Shown here: positions 62,601 through 64,000 of the stretch, piece by piece | How the letters are laid out: every line of letters starts with the position of its first letter | Position numbering within the stretch: the first letter of the stretch is position 1 | Assembly (NCBI RefSeq): GCF_040939455.1 | Contig: NC_134109.1 | Location: 73,685,001 to 73,749,000, forward strand | DNA: 64,000 nucleotides | Reading direction: 5' to 3' | Origin: Microcebus murinus | Taxonomy: Eukaryota > Chordata > Mammalia > Primates > Cheirogaleidae | The notes under the pieces: generated by a model | The model's input: the letters and a program-made list of their open reading frames with translations, nothing else | The model's database searches: none | Told to the model about the DNA's origin: nothing | Translations under genes and position numbers: made by a program

Positions 62601-63199
62601 CTAAAGGAAAAGCAGCAGGTGAAAAGCCAGAACTGTAAGAATCAATTGTATTGAAATATATCATAAAATGGACAGGGTCAGGTGCCCCATTTGAAGTCAC
62701 TGGCATGTGCCCCAGGACAGGCTACACCATTCTGACCTCACCGGACTTGACTATGTGTGTGCCCAGCCCTCTTCTTCCCTCCCTGGCTTCCTCTGTGCTC
62801 CTGGCTGCTTCCTTGCACACCTCCTGCCCCCCCCACCACCTCCGTCTTCCCTGAGAGTATCTGCATCATATGGGGTGCTTCCCTCGCCTTGTTTCCTCTC
62901 TCTCCACTCAGGAGATTGCACCACCTGCCCCTGTAGAAGGTCACTCCCAGGTCAGTACATCTCTAGCCGTGGTCTCTCTTGAAGTTTAGACCCATAGTTC
63001 CAACTGCCTACAAGATTTTTCCATTAAAGTGACTTCAGTAAGTTATCCAGAGCTGAATTTCCTATCTTTCCTTCAAACTCTTCTTGTTGCATGCCCCGCC
63101 ATCACTTCCCTCTCCCTTGGTACTTATTGCTACCTCCCACCCCCACCATATAATCAGTTGTGAAATGTTGTGTCTTTCTGAAGGATCTTCTCTCCATCA

Positions 63200-63535
63200 T
63201 TCAACCTCCTCATCTCCTCCCCAGACCAGGGCAAGACACTCATAAACAGCCTCCTCAACTCCCCACCGATCTGTCCTCCTCACTGCAGCCAGAGGGATGA
63301 GTCTACAAGAACAGAAATCACATCAAGACACTCTCTTCCTCAGTGTCCCCCAAGCATTCCTGGACACTCCTAAGAGAAGACTAGATGTATCAACCTAGAA
63401 TACAGTGCTCCTCTTTAGTTCTCTCATCACAAACTCCACAACACACATCCTTTTCAAACTTCTTGAAATTCTCCCAACAGACCACATCATTTCACAGTCC
63501 TGTGCCCTTACATGTGCAACCTTTACCCTTATTAA
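63200..63535 (-). mobile_element. L2 fragment
   Basis: The + strand carries cctcactgcagccagaggga and similar segments of the reverse-complemented 3' part of L2. Confidence 0.5.
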
Positions 63536-63537
63536 TA

Positions 63538-63979
63538 CTGTGTTTCCCTGAAAATAAGACAGGGTCTTATATTTATTTTTCAAGAAGATACTCCAGGGCT
63601 TATTTTCAGGGGATGTGTTATTTTTTTTTTAAGTACGGTACAACAATCTACATTTATTCAAATATAGTTAAGTCTTCTGGAACATCATCATAACTCTCCA
63701 AACCCCTAATTCCATCCTGAATTTCTTGCTACTCTATTTCCTTTAGAAAATCTCTCCCCAGTCTCTCATGTGGAGCAATAGAGCTCTCATGGAGCAGATG
63801 AGAAGGGCTGCTCATCTTGTTTACTGCTCCGCGACAAAATGCATGGGTTGTGCAGGTACGCTGCGTAGCCACGCCCATCACTAGGTCTTATTTTCGGGGT
63901 AGGGCTTATATTGTGCAAATGCTTAGAAATCCTGCTAGGGCTTATTTTATGGGTAGGTCTTATTTTCAGGGAAACACAG
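63538..63979. mobile_element. TA-flanked DNA transposon, 442 bp, exact inverted ends
   Basis: The first bases ctgtgtttccctgaaaataa and the last bases ttattttcagggaaacacag are exact reverse complements, and both ends touch a TA dinucleotide (63536-63537 and 63980-63981). This is the structure of a Tc1/mariner-type nonautonomous element. No transposase frame is present. It is inserted at the end of an L2 fragment. Confidence 0.8.
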
Positions 63980-64000
63980 TACTCTCTACCACGACCATAG

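Larger units (their letters stand above)
62601..64000 (-). other. Intron upstream of exon A (partial)
   Basis: It contains a C run (62828-62835), an L2 fragment (63200-63535) and the TA-flanked DNA transposon (63538-63979). The next exon upstream lies beyond the window. Confidence 0.8.

Overview
The window is vertebrate nuclear DNA from a primate, most likely a strepsirrhine (lemur, loris or galago). Two things show this. First, 19 short coding blocks on the minus strand, each bounded by AG and GT splice sites, join into one open frame of 3,560 nt (1,186 codons and 2 nt). I recognise the product as a ryanodine receptor, closest to RYR3. Second, the five Alu elements have the dimeric form with the 'attagttggccaatta'-type internal segment seen in strepsirrhine Alus. 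There is no bacterial, phage, plasmid or CRISPR content.

Layout. RYR3 is transcribed from high to low coordinates, and both gene ends lie outside the window. The first exon present (62496-62600) begins at the first RyR repeat. The exons then run through RyR repeat 2, SPRY2, SPRY3 and the junctional solenoid, ending at 791-1064. By family knowledge this is roughly residues 850 to 2040 of a channel of about 4,870 residues. I name the exons A to S in transcript order; these are local labels, not the official exon numbers. Splice phases agree at every junction and no internal stop appears, so this looks like an intact, expressed gene rather than a pseudogene. RyR3 is a homotetrameric Ca2+ release channel of the endoplasmic/sarcoplasmic reticulum; everything encoded here is in its large cytosolic shell.

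Introns make up about 94% of the window. The longest is R-S (18.9 kb, 1065-19937). It holds four Alus, a degraded hAT/Charlie transposon with transposase remnants (3946-5623), MaLR-type LTR remnants and several MIRs. The G-H intron (8.8 kb) holds an old L1 5' fragment. The L-M intron (6.1 kb) holds two more MaLR-type remnants and an L2. At the high-coordinate edge an L2 fragment ends at a 442-bp transposon with exact terminal inverted repeats and TA target sites.

The observations most worth checking are: (1) a nearly perfect 23-bp stem hairpin of 82 nt at 40640-40721, in the intron just downstream of a 37-nt microexon; (2) a 115-bp head-to-tail duplication at 55482-55711 that copies the 3' 61 nt of exon E with its splice donor; (3) the 37-nt microexon itself, sitting where the divergent D2 region of RyR1/RyR2 would be; and (4) lineage-restricted DNA transposons (the hAT pair at 56358-57838 and the TA-flanked element at 63538-63979). 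I found no unknown multi-gene system.
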